A stretch of DNA of 64,000 bases from Sipunculus nudus (Eukaryota > Annelida > Sipuncula > Golfingiida > Sipunculidae), in assembly GCA_026874595.1 (NCBI GenBank), contig CM049306.1, positions 54,962,019 through 55,026,018 on the forward strand. The letters are read 5' to 3'. Of this stretch, positions 23,870 through 36,049 are shown one piece after another (positions within the stretch are counted from its first letter, which is position 1; every line of letters starts with the position of its first letter). The position numbers and the translations under genes were made by a program. A model generated the notes under the pieces. That model searched no databases. It saw only the letters and a program-made list of their open reading frames with translations, and was not told the origin of the DNA.

Positions 23870-26866
23870 ATACTTGTTTCCTTAAATTGTGTTTGCCTGT
23901 TTTTCATGAATACGATTCAGTGTGTGTGTGTTTGTGTGTGAGAAGGAGAGGGAGAGAGAGAGAGAGATAATGTGATAATTTGTCTGTACACTGCATTAAA
24001 TGAATAAATACTTGTGTCAAGTCACTGAAGGAAGCTAAACTAAATATTCCACTTTTTGTCCAAATTTAAGAAGTTAAGATAATGTATTGTGACTTTATCG
24101 AGGTGTACTTAACGATATTCAGAAGTATATGTTCCTGTTTCATAGATATATCAATAATTTTATTTATTATGCTGCAAGTCAGTGTCCAATTCATAGAGAA
24201 ACTCCTGCCACGTTCGTTTACTCCTCGTACAATATAAAGAAGTGGCTGCGGGGATCTTGGTTAAATAAGTTTTAGAGTAAACGATCAAAAATAAGTAAGT
24301 CATGGATTCGATTACCGTACGGGGTGATCCGACTTCTCTGTGTATTCATGTTCTGTCTCTCCATACAATAGACCAGTCTGTCCAATCATACCTCTCTCTA
24401 CATAAGGGATATTATGCAATTTAATACGGGATTATTTACATTATTAGTTTTCATTCCTGAGACATAAACAACAAACTTATGTCACCACAACCACAAATAA
24501 CTCCGTAAGGATATTTTGGGCACACACTTGGCACGTGGTACACTTAGCACACAGAGGTAAAACCATGATCATTCTATGAGGTGAATTGGTATATACTCTT
24601 AACGATTCTCGGGCTCAAACATACCAAACCCTTTTTCTCTTAATCCAGCCATGACCTACATCAGTCATTAGTATGCCGATATTGGTATCATCGGTTTCAT
24701 GGGCATACTCTGTTTCTTTTCACACCTACCGTATTTATCATTTTAATGTTATGTGTGTGTGTGTGTGTGTGCGGTGATTATATCGACCGTAGTATTTGGT
24801 TCCATTCCTGCTATGAAGTTCATAATGTTGAGACAATATACATTATCATTTATTTATAGTAATTCCTTTTATTGGATGTTTTGTCATACAATGATGTATA
24901 TCGAAAAGGTGGATATATGCTATTCATTAGTGCATTTTATTTATAAACCATATTCAAATGTGATGTTCCGCCTTTCGTTCAAACACCTCATGGGCACATG
25001 TATGTCGCATGTTTGTCTGACCTTACACATTTTACAGGAGGCTGGGTAGGTAGATAGACACACACATAGAAACAGAAACGGGCACATACATGGACAGCGA
25101 TTGAAACCGGCATTGAGAAACTGGATTTAAGACAATTTTGTAAAAGTTAACGTTAGTTTATTTTCATGTCTCATGATAAAAAAAAAACAAAACAAAAAAA
25201 AACAAAAAAACAGCCGAATGTTACTCCCGTAGTTATGGATTATTTCGGTTTGAAAGCAACAATATCCAGGAGTATTCGTGTTTATGTTTTACGCAGGTTA
25301 ACAGGTAAATGTTGATGTTCGTTCTAACCTTATTGCGCTCACCCACCGCATACAGCAGCAAGACGTTTATATAACCACCAAGGCGGGGATACAGGGCAAA
25401 GAATTTGCCGTGTAATGAGAGTGGGGTACTTAGGTTTCCAGGCTTGGTCTCCAAATTTCAGATTTGGAAAGCACTGCTATGGACCCTTAAACGAACCAAA
25501 ATAAGCAAATCTGGTTTCATTATTTTTTTTTTTTTTTTTGCTTAACTATGGATATTTCATTATATCACATATGAGCACGTGGGTACGGTATAAAAATAAA
25601 CACTAGTGTTTTGTACAAAATGCCACACGTCTTCAAGTAAGAGGAAGGATAGAAAGGTCACATCCGGAGTCAGGCAATTAGATACGAGGGTTCAAGAATA
25701 AGAACGGAAGGGTTGCGAAGGGTTCCGAAGTGGAACGGATGACAAACATGTCGAGGTCACAAAGTGGGACAGCACCATTAGAAAAATAATGATATTGAGT
25801 TTTTTTATCAACAGAAGCAGGTCGTATACACAAGGAACACCGTGTTGTTGTATTGTTATAAAGAGAGCACACCTGAATCCGCTAAATTTAGCTATATGCA
25901 AGAAGCAATACACCCGGCTTTTCTTTTATATAAAGGTGGTCTAACTAGTCTTCATCGGCATTGAGTCATTCGTAATAAGTAACATATAATAATATATCAG
26001 TGTAGTGACAATTATTTGGTTTTATAGTGAAATTTGATCTGTAGGTGTTATTTGTGGTGTTCATCTAAAGAAAGAGTTTTAGCCCCAAAGGAGCTAAGGA
26101 ACAAATGTACAGGAAGTTTTTAATTTGAGTTGACTTCTATGTTTGTGTCTGAGACAAACAGACACAATATCAAGAAACGGTGGACACATTATTAAATTTA
26201 TTCGGGGGAACAAATGAAGATCCAGCAATGTAATACATGTATACAGAAATAAATCATAATCAGGATGAGCCACACCATAAAAGTCTTGTATATTATTATT
26301 ATTATTATTATTATATTAATGTTAAAAATACTATTACAAACTTTTGTAAATATACGTCCGTTTCGTATTTAACAAATGATCTGTACACATCTTGACTAAA
26401 AGACATTTTGTACCTTAGCGTATTATCCGAAGTATAAACGTATAACAGGGGCGGTCCTGGTGATTGCTTAAAAAAGGAACAAGATCTGTGTTGTGAAATA
26501 AAAAAAAACACACTTTAACCATTAAATCGGAAGTAACAAATCATTTTTACACCATATCATAACCCCTGCAATTATATGAGACCTTGATGCCTAGCATCTG
26601 TGTTTCGGGGACAAAACTTGGTTCGCCAGTTGTTTTGCAACATTGGTTGGCATATTTTATCTGTCCTAAAGACCTTTTCGATTTACCAATTAAAGGTATA
26701 CGGTAAGTCCTATCAATATACGCTTTGAATGAGTGGGATGATGATAATGAAAAACAGTTGCCTGCTAACCTGCAAGTAACAGACATGCATTAATGCGAAT
26801 AGTCTGCGACAAAGAGGATTACGTCAATATCTGCCAACACACAAACACACCTACCAAAACACCCAC

Positions 26867-26868
<2 letters not shown>

Positions 26869-26905
<37 letters not shown>
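26869..26905. repeat. (TA)n microsatellite, copy B
   Basis: A TA run equivalent to 18,614-18,652 in copy A. Confidence 0.9.
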
Positions 26906-26907
<2 letters not shown>

Positions 26908-27113
26908 ATATCCACCCATACTTATTGAGGGAAAATTTTCCAAACCCTTAATGTCTGGTAAGAAAATAAAGTATGAAATTAATATATGAATATATCATTC
27001 TTGTTTACATAAAGTTTCAGTACTGCACATTTTTATCTGGAGGAAACAAATGATTGGTAAACTTTTTCTCTAGTTTTGGGCTTAAAATATTACAAGGATA
27101 TTGATGTTGGGTG

Positions 27114-27116
<3 letters not shown>

Positions 27117-27191
<75 letters not shown>
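27117..27191. repeat. (TA)n tract unique to copy B
   Basis: About 75 bases of TA inside a stretch of about 130 bases (27,076-27,205) that has no counterpart in copy A, where TTTTCGGCTAAGATCTCTTAGG is continuous. It is either a gain in copy B or a loss in copy A. Confidence 0.9.
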
Positions 27192-27196
<5 letters not shown>

Positions 27197-27397
27197 AACA
27201 CACAAGATTACTTAGGGAAGGTGCATGTCTACCCATGCAATAAATCAGGCTAAAATGTTATGACATGCAAACCTTGCGTGGTCTGGCGAATGGTTTGTGG
27301 CTGTACGTATTGAAATGTTTTCGTGGTGCGAGGTTTTTGATTTGACGGAACTATAATGTAAACAAATTGTGAACATATTGAAATAACATATTGTAGG

Positions 27398-27505
27398 CAA
27401 GCGATTGTGCTTTGTTTTTTTTCCTCCGATAGAATTCGGGAGCTCCGACTGGATTAGGAATCTCGTATGCACTGATACCAAGGAAACTACTAGGTGTATA
27501 AACAA
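27398..27505 (-). pseudogene. Reverse-strand syncollin-like N-terminal remnant, copy B
   Basis: The duplicate of the remnant at 19,018. It keeps SELPNSIGG on the minus strand and then shifts frame in an A-run (one extra A), so the following AIAY is lost. It has no ATG. Ile is kept where copy A has Phe, so each copy has decayed independently since the duplication. Confidence 0.72.
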
Positions 27506-28543
27506 AAACTGTAAGACCGCAAACAGGTTAAACCTTTATAGTTTTATGACTGGCAAAGTGACTCGGTAATGGTTTGGTAAGGAAAAATCAGTTAGAAGAC
27601 TTAGACTTCAATAATAAGGAATGCTTTTGTGAGGTAGCCTACTTATACGCCTGTTCATGAGAAGCTTCTAGGCTCTTTTAGAAATCCGATGGGTCCTCAA
27701 ATTCACGTGAAAGTGAATATCCACATTAACGGAAGGTGCGGGCTGCTTTGTTTTTACACTAGACTTATTCATACCTGTCAGCTCTGACCCGAAAGTGAAA
27801 AGACAAAGGCCGTGTATTCAAATATGCATGCAAGACGTGGCCTGTTTCAAATGGATCCCTTTGATGGTTCAATTTCTACTCTCACTTATCAATTGAAATA
27901 ATATAGAAGCTACAAATCAGCCATTTCAAAAAATTTATGGTAAAATGAAAAAGAAAGTTATTTTTTTTAAGTTTTAACACTAAAAAATAATAATATTTAA
28001 GAACCTTTTAGAAGCATATAGAGTTTATAGGGATATGATACAAATATTGACCATATGTAAATAAAGAAAACAACGGCACGCTTAAACCATTTTGCTTACG
28101 AATTCCTCATTGTTACTAAAATGGGGCTTGTAAAATTTGACCTTAAGAGAATGATCTCGGAATTTTTTTTTCTAATTAACTGATTATACACCCTTTTTTT
28201 TATCCCTGATGTCTAGTGTTAAGCTTGAAAAAACATACTATCAACGAACCGTTCTCAATATGGTTTTATCTTCTTTATAATTTCTCATTATTCAAATGTT
28301 TATCATTGATAACATTTCCAACAATTCCATACAAAAAGTTCTCAGACCCTTAGGAACATTAAGGCAAGTTGCACGTAAAAATTCGATTAAAAGGGATATA
28401 AAAAAGAGGTCATTCTTTGTTTGACGAATATACACGATAGCTCTCAAATTCGGACTGGAACATTTACAAAGAGTTCCTGAGTTATGCAGAGAGATCACAA
28501 AGTAGAACAGAACCCGTCAAAACTTGAAATGACGCTTGATACA

Positions 28544-30010
28544 TAGAAACATAATGTGAAAGACTGCTCTGAAGGGGCTACACTAGCATCATCTTATTAT
28601 TGCTCAAAATTGCAAGCGAAAACCAGGAAACACCAAGGTGCATTAATATATAAAGGTGGTCTTTCGTAATCATGCTGTAGGTAAGAATATGTCCATGACG
28701 TTTTATCATTCCGGGTGCTTAATGAGGAATAGAAATAGTTATGCTGCTAAGCTATGATTTCTTAAGGATTCGCTGAAGAGATATACGAAAATTTATTCTT
28801 AGAATGTTTTTCATCTGCTCACTTGAGTACATGAATGTTTGTATGTGACTGATGAAAATATGTAAAAATAAAAGAAATATCAGAAATAAAATATTGATTT
28901 ACATGTATATTTCATTTTCCAAACATTTTGCGGAAATACTAATATAATTGAAAAAAAAGATAAAAAATAATATACATATACTTTGCAACACTTAGAGTAA
29001 TTATTATTGCCATGAATCCCTAGCAATATGTTTGCTTCCAACTTTTTTATAATTTCACTGCTACCTTTCCTCTTTCCGAGATTAGATTGATATACTTTAA
29101 ATACGTTATATATATATATACTTCTGTTGATTCTGCGGGAAGGAGAATGACACTTGAAAGGGATTATTTTACATCGATCAGTTTTTAAAAAAAGCTATAG
29201 CTTGAAACAGTGAAACAAGATATTAATGTACATTAACCCGTCACATGTTATGCACACTGAAGACTTAAAGAGAAATATGAACCGTGATGGAGGATAATGA
29301 TGCCAACCAGCTCATTACATTATCATGGCTATTTGTTAAGAATCATATGAACATCGGCCTAGATGTCATATATATATAATTTACACAACAGGATATTTAC
29401 GGTAGAGTTCACAAGGGAAGTTTACGTAACTCAAAACTATTATTTTGCCATTGTGTGTTTTCCTGAATTTGTTTTTATTTTAATAACGTCTGAGTATTTA
29501 ATTATTGTGTAAAAATGTCGCTTTTATTTTCTGTAATAATCATTAAACTAATAAAAAAAACAAGTGGCAGAACATCCTAACTTGTATTACAAGATAAGAC
29601 ATTGAAATTCGGGGATTATAAAAAAGTTGTCTGATTAATTAATTAAAACAAACTAAGTTCCATATTATGCTGTTCAGTTCTCAGTTTATAAATCCTACAT
29701 TAATGAATAAATCAATAATAATAATTTCAGAAATAGTATTAGGTTGCTGTAGCTGTGCTTACTGATATATAACCAATAAGGGAATCCTATTGTAATAATT
29801 TACAATTATGACGTAATATTCTGAAGTTCTCAGACACTTCATATGAATATACTCTGCTCAAAATCTACTTTTTAGCATTATATTTATAATTCGGTGTCAG
29901 ATAATGCCGTTGAATAAACATACGGCGATTGAAGGACCGATTTCAATTTTCGGGTTAGAGCTGAGCTGACATAGTTCAAAGTTCATGTAGGATATGAATG
30001 ATATAATCGC
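28544..30010. other. Unit flank between gene 4 and the truncated fifth copy
   Basis: Single-copy sequence resumes after the CAT breakpoint at 28,541-28,543. About 28,640-28,690 resembles about 7,945-7,995 upstream of copy 2 (CCAGGAAA..., GGTGGTCTT, CATGCTGT). About 29,680-30,010 resembles 8,225-8,580. The fifth copy is therefore closest to copy 2 in its flank. The minus frame at 29,897-30,235 has no recognisable domain. Confidence 0.5.
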
Positions 30011-30022
30011 ATTTAAAAACAG

Positions 30023-30125
30023 CAGGTGCTGACAGCTCCAAGTGCTCTGGGAAGTCCTCTTCACGTCTTGGATTATATAAGGACCTTTAACGGAATTATG
30101 ATTATAATAGCCTATACTATACAAG
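30023..30125 (+). promoter_or_regulatory. Decayed promoter module of truncated copy 5
   Basis: The remnant CAGGTGCTGACAGCTCC starts at 30023. The kappaB remnant GGGAAGTCCT is at 30049-30058, again 26 bp from the first element. TATACAAG at 30118-30125 stands where genes 3 and 4 have TATAAAAG. All three parts have mutated. Confidence 0.6.
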
Positions 30126-30265
30126 AGCCCGAAATCTTCATTCTGGATCAACCAAACAAAATATACAAACAGGCGACGACGTCTATAACACAACAAAAGA
30201 AAAAAAACAAAAACAAAACATAACTGATACCTCATTAATCTCCGAAATTAGTCTAGAGAGAGGAG

Positions 30266-30378
30266 ATTACCATTGCCATCCTTACCACCAACAATTTGCT
30301 TTGTGTGTGTGGGGGGGGGGGACTATTTGTTAACGTGATGTCTGTAAATGCCAGATGCCTACCCCTTCATGTTCTTGG
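30266..30378 (+). pseudogene. Truncated syncollin-like copy 5
   Basis: Aligns to the first ~35 codons of gene 3 (GCCATCCT, AACAATTTGCTTTGTGTG, GTGATGTCTGTAAATGCCAG). Both in-frame ATGs have become ATT (30266-30268 and 30272-30274). A G11 run at 30,311-30,321 disturbs the frame in the signal peptide, and a TAA follows. Similarity stops near CCCCTTCATG, where the other genes read CCCCTTCGGAG. About 30,415-30,500 then repeats leader-like sequence (AGGCGACAAAG...TAGAGAGAG), so a further broken 5' end may follow. It is not functional. Confidence 0.8.
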
Positions 30379-30474
30379 TTAACAGCTAAAAATATATAAG
30401 AAAACTTAACCCACAGAAATAGGCGACAAAGTTTATAAGAAACGTGATGCTTTTTATGATCTCATAAAGAGACT

Positions 30475-30503
30475 AGAGAGAGAGAGAGAGAGAGAGAGAG
30501 AGT
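30475..30503. repeat. (GA)n microsatellite
   Basis: An uninterrupted GA run. It lies where a second leader-like copy would place its GA-rich pre-ATG stretch (genes 3 and 4 have GAGAGAGAGAATG there), so it may be an expansion of that motif. Confidence 0.9.
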
Positions 30504-30829
30504 AAGTGACCACATTAACATAGTAAACATAGCCGATAACCACATTAACTAAAAGAATAAAAACAGGAAAGCTTTAAAACACATATACTGTCACATCCAT
30601 GTCACACATTGTTTTACTCCGTTTCAGGTAACACTATTGAACCATATTGAGATTGAATACACTTGTATTCTACCCATATTCATTACCCATGATCTCAATT
30701 AATTGGAGTTTGGAAACACGATGTTTTCACGAGGGTTCTGCCGCCATCGCTTTTATTTACAAAGAACTCTGAAGTCGTCGGGCTGATCTTTGCGAAAGCA
30801 GGAGCCATTATAGGGTCACTCGAGAACAG

Positions 30830-32524
30830 GTGTCTAACAAAAACATACGATCTCTTTCACGTTGTGTCCATCCGTGCGTATGTTCACTTATCGCAGGAGT
30901 TATTTCACGTTTTATTCTAAAATCATGCATGCCTATCAATCGTATATGCATTTATATCAAACCAAAGACTGCTTGCGTAACCTGCAATCGCTTTCACGTT
31001 GCGCACATTGGTGGATCTGCCTTTGGATGAAATTATACATATCCTAGGAGTGGTATTACCTCAATAAAAAATCTCACAAAAAGGCATCTCAAACCACATT
31101 TCCGTTTAATACATCTATGGACTAACCCCAGGAATTGTTTGACGTATGGGCCTGAAATGGTAAAATAAATGGAACATTTATTGCTATTAGTGGGCTGGAG
31201 AGTTGAGTTTTTTTTCTGGTAATCTACCGACTGAATATGTTGGGGAATATGAGTTAGAGACTTGGACAGAAGGGAAAAAGGTTGCCCACCAAAAAAGTTG
31301 AAATAACACGATATAACTACAAGGGATAAGCAATTTTGGCTTTGACGGAGGTAGACCTATCTGAACTCGGACATACCGTGGGCAGTAAATTAAAATTGTT
31401 CACGGATAGAAGCTTGTAAAAATAGCTTGTGAACCGGCTACGACTGCAGAGACAGTAACCCACAGATGCATGTAGAGGAGATGGCTAATCCTGAGGCATT
31501 TTTCAATGAAGATTTATTGGGACCGCCGGGGAGCAGCGAGCAGAGGGATCCCCATATCAACCTTTTGATATTACGACCAGATTACTGGCCTGCCACAGTG
31601 TCTTTACATCTAGGTCTGATTAACGTATTGTAAGGCTCTATCAGGATGCAAAGATTTTTATCATTGTAAACCTCTTGGCATGTTTGTTGAATTTTTGACC
31701 GCATGAACACAACCATGGCTCGCACAGGTTACTGCACTCAGCCAATTTGTGGGCGATACCATAGAGACGGGGTTTAAGTTCAAGTTGTGAGGTCACATGT
31801 TTTCTCTTGTGTTAAAGAATCATCCGTAGCATAATGTTAGGAGTATGGGTGGTTTTACTACCATATGAATGCAACATGATAGAAACCACTGCGATGCATT
31901 ACTCGATATTGCTTGAATCACAACTCAAGTAGGCTCACCAGCCCAATTAACAATTATCATTGCCTACTGACTTATTCCCCATTGATACCATTAGCAGAAT
32001 ATTCTGTATTGCTCAGATGTATGGCGTTACAAGAATCGTACACCTTGTCAAGAAGAAGTTAATTTAGCTCAATGGATAAGCGTTATTAACGGAATCGTAT
32101 GTAGATTAGTTGACGTGGGCGAAATAAATGATCTACAACAAGTTCAACAGTAAGCATCCTACCAAATGAAGATCGGAGTGTCGAGCAAGCAAACAAAGTG
32201 CCATCTGTTTGGTGCATAAACACGGATTCCGCCAGCTATAGTCTGAAAATAAATATCCATGGGTAAAACATGAAGTGCATCTTTCTGTTTTCATTTGAAG
32301 AAGAATGGAATAGTTTTAACAAAACAAAACTTGGCCAGTACCAATACAAATCTGTGCTGCTTGACATAACGGGTAATTTAAATTTGCCGTCATTTTCAGA
32401 AGGAGAGTGGCTGTAGTCGCGCTTCTGTAGCTTCAGTCCTACGTGCATGGTCCCTGAAGTCGTCAAATGCAGCCCGAATACATGCATAACAGGTTAGGCC
32501 CCAATTATGCATAATAAATACCGC

Positions 32525-32571
<47 letters not shown>

Positions 32572-33560
32572 GAATATACTGTGGCGAATGGAATACAGCT
32601 TTATAAGCCCAACTCTGTCTTGTTATTTATGGACATAAATTCAGATTATAAATTAGATCTTGGATGTTTATTTTCCCATATCCAAAGCTGGTTGCGCCAC
32701 CTAATGGTCATCCGTGCATCTACTTTAGGTGAAAATGATACATATCTTTGGAGTGGCTTGACACATGAACCAAGAATTTTCATGGTCATAAAACGTTTGT
32801 AGCTTTACATGGTGACCATGACTGGTTTTGCCATCTGCTCTAGTTTTCACGCGGCTCCTCCTCACTGCCCTAACGGAAGGAAAATTACACGCATCAAAAA
32901 TTATGTATTAGCCTGATATGTTGCATGTCCATCAATCTCGGCTAGCTCTATCGTACACGAGACTGGTGTCTCGACCTACATCCATGCACATATCTCAGGA
33001 GTGGTTCAACATATTGACCTAAAACTTTGCATGTCCTCAGATCGTTGATAGGTTTTTTAATATACAAAACTGAAAGCCCCAAATAAAATCGTGTCAGCCA
33101 TCTGTGCATCTATTTTGGTGAAAATCACATATATCTCAAGATTGGTTTGTGGTATAAATCTGAAAATGGGCATGGTGATAGATCTTGGATAGATTTATTT
33201 TATACCCAAGATTGGTAGAGCCATTTACAATCATTCTCAAATGGCATCCAACCATACGTCTGCTTCCGGTAACAAATGGCCTGAAATGTTGCAGGTCAAT
33301 CGAAGATAGTTTTTTTTTCACATGACTTAGCGGGCAACCTACAGGCATAGGTCTTGAATAGATATATCTCTCATTCAAAAATTATATCGCCTCGTGCAAC
33401 CTATTTTGAATTTTGTTCATCTGTGCCTCTATATCGTGAATATCAATTATAAAACACAGGAGTGGTTATATGGATCAACGAAAAATGTTGCATGTCCAAT
33501 TATCTTTCATAGCTTTATCTTTTACAAAGATTAGCAAGGCCATCAACAGTTTTCATTTTC
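30830..33560. repeat. Degenerate satellite-like repeats, two clusters
   Basis: Imperfect units of roughly 130-190 bases at about 30,830-31,080 and 32,680-33,560. They share CCATC.GTGC.TCT, TTTGG.TGAAAAT.A.ACATAT, TCAGGAGTGGTT, and TTGCATGTCCTCA followed by TTGATAG.TTTAT. A (TA)n tract is at 32,529-32,566. The region between the clusters (31,080-32,520) shows nothing recognisable. The short open frames here follow the repeat and are not called as genes. Confidence 0.55.
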
Positions 33561-33605
33561 TGGCGTCTGCCCGTGCTTTTTGGGATGCATTGGCATATCT
33601 GATGG

Positions 33606-34066
33606 CAGATATTTAATCTTGGTTTACTTGGTTCGTTGAGGTTGTCGTGGTCCAGGTAGCTATTGTGTAGAGCCAGCATGTATGGACGTTGAAAAAAGAA
33701 AAGGTATAATATGTTATCAGTTTGGGAAATACTAGCGAAACGTAAGACCTGCTCTACCAAAATAAACAAATGTAAGTAATGCAACACGAAAAAATATTTC
33801 ATCATGTGCAGACCATAACAGAGCACATTAAATAATAGAAGCGAACTAATCACCACCTGTAAACACAGGGCCAAGCACCTGCTGCGCATCACCAAGTAAT
33901 CCGACAAATCCAAATCAAAACAAAAGCCACTTGGACCACGACAACCTCAACTAGCCCAGAAACCCAAGTTAAACCAGCCTTTTTTAACGAACTAAATACG
34001 CATATTATCATTTCAGTTTGTACCTGATGAGTGAGCACAGCTAAAAAGCTGTACTTACGAAACAGT
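33606..34066. mobile_element. Dispersed element with internal inverted repeat
   Basis: GTTGAGGTTGTCGTGGTCCA at 33,633-33,654 recurs inverted at about 33,931-33,952, within arms of about 65 bases (33,606-33,672 and 33,917-33,980). The right part (33,845-34,066) recurs at 58,416-58,640 in the same orientation, sharing TGTAAACACAGGGCCAAGCA and CAGTTTGTACCTGA. Class is unknown; a non-autonomous DNA element is likely. Confidence 0.5.
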
Positions 34067-34229
34067 TCTGTAGCACATACTCTGAAATCAAGCTAAGTAG
34101 ACACAGTATATTACTTTTGGAACATGTCACATAACAAACAATGACGTCTTCGGTAAAAGAGTCAAATTTATTCAGGCTTCCACACTTTAATGGCAAATGT
34201 TGGATGCCTGTCTAACAAGGTAAAGATCA

Positions 34230-34751
34230 GGCTATTTCAATCGTATTCTTGTTCCTTTTTACGGTTGCGACGCATGGGTGTGAAGGCTTAAGTTAATCGA
34301 GCGGTTGAGTACATATAATCGGGCACTGCATCACCTGTGGCACTTACCATATAACTCGGACAGGAATACTATGTATGGATTGGCGGGCATTTCGGCTCTG
34401 ACAAATGTAATCAGCTCACTCTTTATAAACTTATTTCTTACCATGCAGAATGTTGCAAATGACTCTGAAAATATCATCACAAAAAGAGCTTTTCATACAT
34501 CAGTTGGTGCTCTTGGAGGCAAGTTACGATATATGTAAAGTCAGATGCGCAATCTTATTATCATATGCGACATTAAAAATATAAAGATCCTTAAAAGGCA
34601 TTTCAATTTGAAAACAACATCCATAAATACAGATTTAATATCAGAGTTATTTGATTGCAAAGATGTGAACTGTACCACATATTTGCCATGCGATGATGTT
34701 AAAACGCTAATTGATGTATTATCTATCAACTGTGAGATAAGGATAGAATAA
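34230..34751 (+). mobile_element. LINE reverse-transcriptase 3' fragment
   Basis: The open frame at 34,305-34,538 contains YNRALHHLWHLPYNSDRN, matching the post-RT region of CR1/Jockey-type LINEs, whose usual form is a WxKALRRxWxLPYxTH motif. After a stop at 34,538 a second frame continues to 34,751. Upstream the frame is closed. It is a 5'-truncated, decayed insertion in + orientation, which is typical of LINEs. Confidence 0.6.
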
Positions 34752-34804
34752 AATTTCATTTTTCTTTCTTCTCTCTGTATATTTATGATCACTAATTACG
34801 ATTT

Positions 34805-35530
34805 GTGCCCTGCAAACGGACGGACGACGGACAAAGCGCTATTCCTATACCTCAGTTGACTTTCATCTGACTTTCAGTCAGCTGAGCTAAAAATTCCAAA
34901 ATTTATAAAATTTATAATATATGAAATTATAAGATTCATCTTATTTAGTGAACTTGTCAGTTTGTGCCCGGTTTGACTGCTTTTGAATGCCCTCGAATCT
35001 GCATGTGTACGTCATTCGTGTTATGACGTTACATCATGAGTCACTCGATATAGGATGCGACCCTCTGAGAGAATATCTTCCTGTTTCAAGCGTAACTGGA
35101 TTATGCGCATTAACTGAAATGTGTTATTCTAACAAAATTTCATTAACGCTTCATTCTTATTTAAAGAAAAAATTTCATGCATTTAGTGCAGTTCCATTGT
35201 GAGACGCTGAATGACGAGATTGGTCTTCCTAGCATATGCAAATACTCAACAACCAATAAAGCAGACCACTTTATTTCCGACACTCAACAAAAGCTTCATC
35301 ATACAATTAAAAAAAAATTGTCTGGTCATGTTATTCGGTTGGGTTCACACATGAAATGTTTAAAAAATTATTTAAAACAAAATGTCAGAATTATTTTCCC
35401 TCGAATTTTGGAAAATAACCATTAATGCTTTATTTCCAAATAGAAATATCAGGCCTGCTGACATGACGCGGAAATGTTACATTAATATAGGCCAAAGACC
35501 TAATCTGGGTTTCTTTTAAAGAGAGTTTAC
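34805..35530. repeat. Dispersed repeat, copy 1
   Basis: 34,810-34,960 (GGACGGACGACGGACAAAGCG, CCTATACCTCAGTTGACTTTC) matches 60,420-60,560. 34,980-35,530 (GCATGTG.ACGTCAT.CGTGT.ATGACGT, TTTCATGCATTTAG) matches 62,735-63,260. Order and orientation are the same, so both sites descend from one element, split by about 2.2 kb at the second site. The GGACGG start resembles tracts in pearl-type and other bivalve repeats. Confidence 0.6.
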
Positions 35531-36049
35531 TATAAACGGGGACCATAATTAAGTTTAAATATCCCAAGCTTAATGATTATGGTTTGTGCCCTGTAATACA
35601 TCATATTAAAAGATGTAGTTTCATATTCTCATAAAGAAGGTTTGTGCAAAACTGGTTATGAAACATGGCTTAAGTTAATGACATAATACAGGGACAACTG
35701 TAGTTAAAAGTAAATGATGCCACGTATGGTTTAAATATGCATATTGTCGGGGTAATTTGCTATTTGACCTCACAGAAAAGGTCAACGCCATCTAATCCTA
35801 CACTACAGTCTCTTTATGCATAGGTATTGTTTTTTCATTAATGAAATTATATATACCATCATATAAAAGTAAAACTTTTAAAAATCGATAAAAAATCTGT
35901 AACCGCATAAATTAAATGTGACCTCAACTGATTATTGCTTCTTTTATCTTTTCAATTATAGGTTACACCATCAAGTAGTTTCGGATATTGAATCTTTGTC
36001 TGTTACCGATAATCATCATACGTGACCCCCAGACTACCAGATAAAAAAG

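Larger units (their letters stand above)
20167..28543. repeat. Segmental tandem duplication, copy B
   Basis: The second copy of the 8.2-kb block described at 11,953. It carries gene 4, the second reverse-strand remnant and all flanking microsatellites. It is about 160 bases longer, mainly because of an extra stretch with a long TA tract at about 27,076-27,205 that replaces a few bases in copy A (about 18,827). Confidence 0.95.
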
